NCBI RefSeq assembly: GCF_016698645.1
Contig: NZ_CP068047.1
Coordinates: forward strand, 1,399,001 to 1,463,000
DNA length: 64,000 nucleotides
Reading direction: 5' to 3'
From: Devosia oryziradicis
GTDB lineage: Bacteria; Pseudomonadota; Alphaproteobacteria; Rhizobiales; Devosiaceae
Part shown: positions 62,278-64,000 of the stretch, piece after piece
Position numbering within the stretch: position 1 is the first letter of the stretch
Layout: the number at the start of each line of letters is the position of its first letter
Position numbers and translations under genes: made by a program
The notes under the pieces: model-generated
What the model saw: the letters and a program-made list of their open reading frames with translations, nothing else
Database searches by the model: none
What the model was told of the DNA's origin: nothing

Positions 62278-62634
62278 ATGGCGGGTAGTGGACGCCTTAC
62301 GACTCATGTCCTGGATACCATGCACGGCAAGCCGGCGCGGGGCATGCGTCTCGAATTGCTGTTCGTGCATGGTGACCACAATCACCATATCGCCGACAGC
62401 TACACCAATGCCGATGGACGGGTGGATCAGCCGCTGCTGGACGAGGACCAGTTCCAGCATGGCGAGTTCGAGATTCACTTCCATGTCGGGCAGTATTTCG
62501 AACGGCTGGGCGTCGAACTCGAAGCACCATTCCTCGACGTAGTGCCTATCCGCTTCACGATTTCGGAAGACAAGCACTATCACGTGCCGCTGCTGGTCAG
62601 CCCCTTCGCCTATTCCACCTATCGGGGGAGCTAG
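62278..62634 (+). CDS. uraH: 5-hydroxyisourate hydrolase UraH (transthyretin-like)
   Basis: 118 aa from ATG 62278 (GGAG seven bases upstream). HIU hydrolase signatures: LTTHVLDTMHGKPARGM at the N terminus (catalytic His10), HYHVPLLVSPFAYSTYRGS at the C terminus ending in the diagnostic YRGS. It hydrolyses 5-hydroxyisourate to OHCU, the substrate of the UraD domain encoded divergently. xdhA follows after 2 bases. The 150-base gap upstream must carry promoters for both directions. Confidence 0.94.
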   Translation: MAGSGRLTTHVLDTMHGKPARGMRLELLFVHGDHNHHIADSYTNADGRVDQPLLDEDQFQHGEFEIHFHVGQYFERLGVELEAPFLDVVPIRFTISEDKHYHVPLLVSPFAYSTYRGS

Positions 62635-62636
62635 CA

Positions 62637-64000
62637 ATGGTCGAGGTCTCCGGCGCCATCCGCTTCATCCTCAATGACGAGGAAATCAGCCTCAGCGACC
62701 TGAAGCCCGATACGACCCTGCTCGATTGGCTGCGGCTGGAGCGGCGCCTTCGCGGCTCCAAGGAAGGCTGCGCCGAGGGCGATTGCGGCGCCTGCACCGT
62801 GCTGGTCGGGCGGCTGGCCGGGGACGAAATCATCTATGACTCGGTCACGGCCTGCATCCGGTTCGTGGGGAGTCTCCATGGCACCCATGTGGTGACGATC
62901 GAGCATCTGCGCGGCAAGGATGGCGTGCTGCATCCGGTGCAGCAGGCGATGGTCGACTACCATGGCAGCCAGTGCGGTTTCTGCACACCGGGCTTCGTGA
63001 TGAGCCTCTATGGCCTGTGGATGCGCGATCCCGAACCCAGCCAGGCCGCCATCGAGAAGGCGTTGCAGGGTAATCTCTGCCGCTGCACCGGCTATGCACC
63101 GATCATTCGCGCCGGCAAGGCGATTTCGAGCTACGGCCGGCCCGAGGCCGATCCGCTCTGGGCCGAGCGCATCGCGCTCAAGGGCAGGATCAAGGCGATC
63201 AATGATGGCACGCGGGTCGAAATCGGCGAGGGCACCGACCGCATTATCGTGCCGGCGAACCTGGATGATTTTGCCGCGATCTACGAGGCCAATCCTGCCG
63301 CGACCATCGTGAACGGCTCGACCGATGTCGGCTTGTGGGTCACCAAGTTCATGCGGCCCATCGGGCCGGTGATCTTCATCAATCACCTTCAGGAGCTCAA
63401 GCGCATCGCCGAGAACGACAGCGAAGTGCGGTTCTATGCGGGGGTGAGCTATTCGGAGGCGCTGCCTGTCGTTGCGGCCAATTTCCCCGATATGGGCGAA
63501 CTCTGGAACCGCATCGCCGGCGAGCAGATCCGCAACATGGGGACCATAGGCGGCAATATCGCCAACGGTTCGCCGATCGGTGACACGCCGCCGCCGTTCA
63601 TCGCGCTGGGCGCGAAGCTCAGCCTGCGCCGGGGTGAGCACCGCCGCGAGATCAAGCTCGAGGATTACTTCCTCGCCTATGGCAAGCAGGACCGGCAGCC
63701 TGGCGAGTTCGTCGAGAGCGTCACCATCCCGCTCCTGCCCGAAGGCGAGAAATTCGCCGTGTACAAGGTCTCAAAGCGACGCGAGGAAGACATTTCGGCG
63801 TTGTGCGGTGCCTTCCGGATATTCGTCAACGACGGGGGCACGGTCGGCATGGCCCGCATCGCCTTCGGTGGCATGGCAGCCACCCCCAAGCGCGCCAGGG
63901 CGGTCGAGGCGGCGCTGGTGGGCAAGCCGTGGACCCAGGCAACCGTAGACGCGGCAGTTGCTGCCTTTGCCAGTGACTACCAGCCAATCTCCGACATGCG
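62637..64000 (+). CDS. xdhA: xanthine dehydrogenase small subunit XdhA, truncated by window end
   Basis: At least 454 aa; the frame is open at base 64000. N-terminal [2Fe-2S] domain with Cys45, Cys50, Cys53 (GCAEGDCGACTV), a later partner Cys (TACIRF), and the second cluster QCGFCTPGF and NLCRCTGY. A FAD-binding domain begins about residue 195 (NGSTDVGLWVTK, RIAGEQIRNMGTIGGNIANGSPIGDTPPPFIAL). This is the electron-transfer subunit that works with XdhB (expected just outside) to oxidise hypoxanthine and xanthine to urate. Start ATG 62637 follows the uraH stop by two bases. Confidence 0.95.
   Translation, partial: MVEVSGAIRFILNDEEISLSDLKPDTTLLDWLRLERRLRGSKEGCAEGDCGACTVLVGRLAGDEIIYDSVTACIRFVGSLHGTHVVTIEHLRGKDGVLHPVQQAMVDYHGSQCGFCTPGFVMSLYGLWMRDPEPSQAAIEKALQGNLCRCTGYAPIIRAGKAISSYGRPEADPLWAERIALKGRIKAINDGTRVEIGEGTDRIIVPANLDDFAAIYEANPAATIVNGSTDVGLWVTKFMRPIGPVIFINHLQELKRIAENDSEVRFYAGVSYSEALPVVAANFPDMGELWNRIAGEQIRNMGTIGGNIANGSPIGDTPPPFIALGAKLSLRRGEHRREIKLEDYFLAYGKQDRQPGEFVESVTIPLLPEGEKFAVYKVSKRREEDISALCGAFRIFVNDGGTVGMARIAFGGMAATPKRARAVEAALVGKPWTQATVDAAVAAFASDYQPISDM

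Overview
The window looks like chromosome of a high-GC alphaproteobacterium of the Hyphomicrobiales, most likely Devosia or a close relative. This is inferred from the gene content: a ChvE-GguAB sugar transporter, a thuEFGKAB trehalose locus, a polyol ABC/dehydrogenase operon, HWE-kinase and EcfG-type stress features, and an Irr-type iron control element. There is no phage, insertion sequence, CRISPR array, rRNA or tRNA. The only mobile-looking DNA is intergenic palindromic (REP-like) elements.

Layout. 1-2 kb: end of an HWE sensor kinase and a cluster of small stress-type membrane proteins (holin-III-like, DUF883, DUF3309, a 54-aa protein), with two EcfG-type promoters. 2-8.7 kb: a three-gene operon of DUF2126 transglutaminase, circularly permuted ATP-grasp/alpha-E fusion and second transglutaminase, a widespread but functionally undefined peptide-modification cassette. 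8.8-17.5 kb: polyol uptake and oxidation operon (SorC-type regulator, SBP, two permeases, ATPase, mannitol-dehydrogenase-family enzyme, FGGY kinase). 17.5-22.7 kb: a GntR/FadR regulator divergent from chvE-gguA-gguB. 22.9-25.5 kb: a secreted hypothetical protein, an orphan MraY-like transferase and a sulfurtransferase. 25.6-29.6 kb: an ABC importer of the iron/polyamine/phosphonate type. 30-35 kb: imelysin, di-haem DUF1111 protein, second imelysin and DUF1513 protein behind a near-perfect Irr box. 35-43 kb: ThuR-type LacI regulator and thuEFGKAB, with two operators between them. 43-47 kb: small envelope proteins, a 5'-nucleotidase, a GtrA protein and a ThuA-like paralogue.

47.3-50.8 kb is the most interesting part. 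A SigF-type ECF sigma factor and its NrsF anti-sigma stand divergent from a methionine-rich repeat protein, a cytochrome b and a YedY-like molybdopterin oxidoreductase. Exact GTAACC-N16-CGAA promoters face both ways. The layout matches, in principle, the hypochlorite-scavenging MrpX/YedYZ circuit of Azospira, with a different repeat protein and a membrane-anchored reductase.

51-56 kb: RhlE-like DEAD-box helicase, ketopantoate-reductase-like protein, and otsB-otsA for trehalose synthesis, so the window encodes both making and using trehalose. 56-64 kb: a META-domain protein and purine catabolism genes (allA, allE, a puuE-uraD fusion, uraH and the start of xdhA), interrupted by a GST, an ArsR regulator and two SRPBCC proteins.

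All calls come from reading the sequence by eye; no alignment or database search was run.
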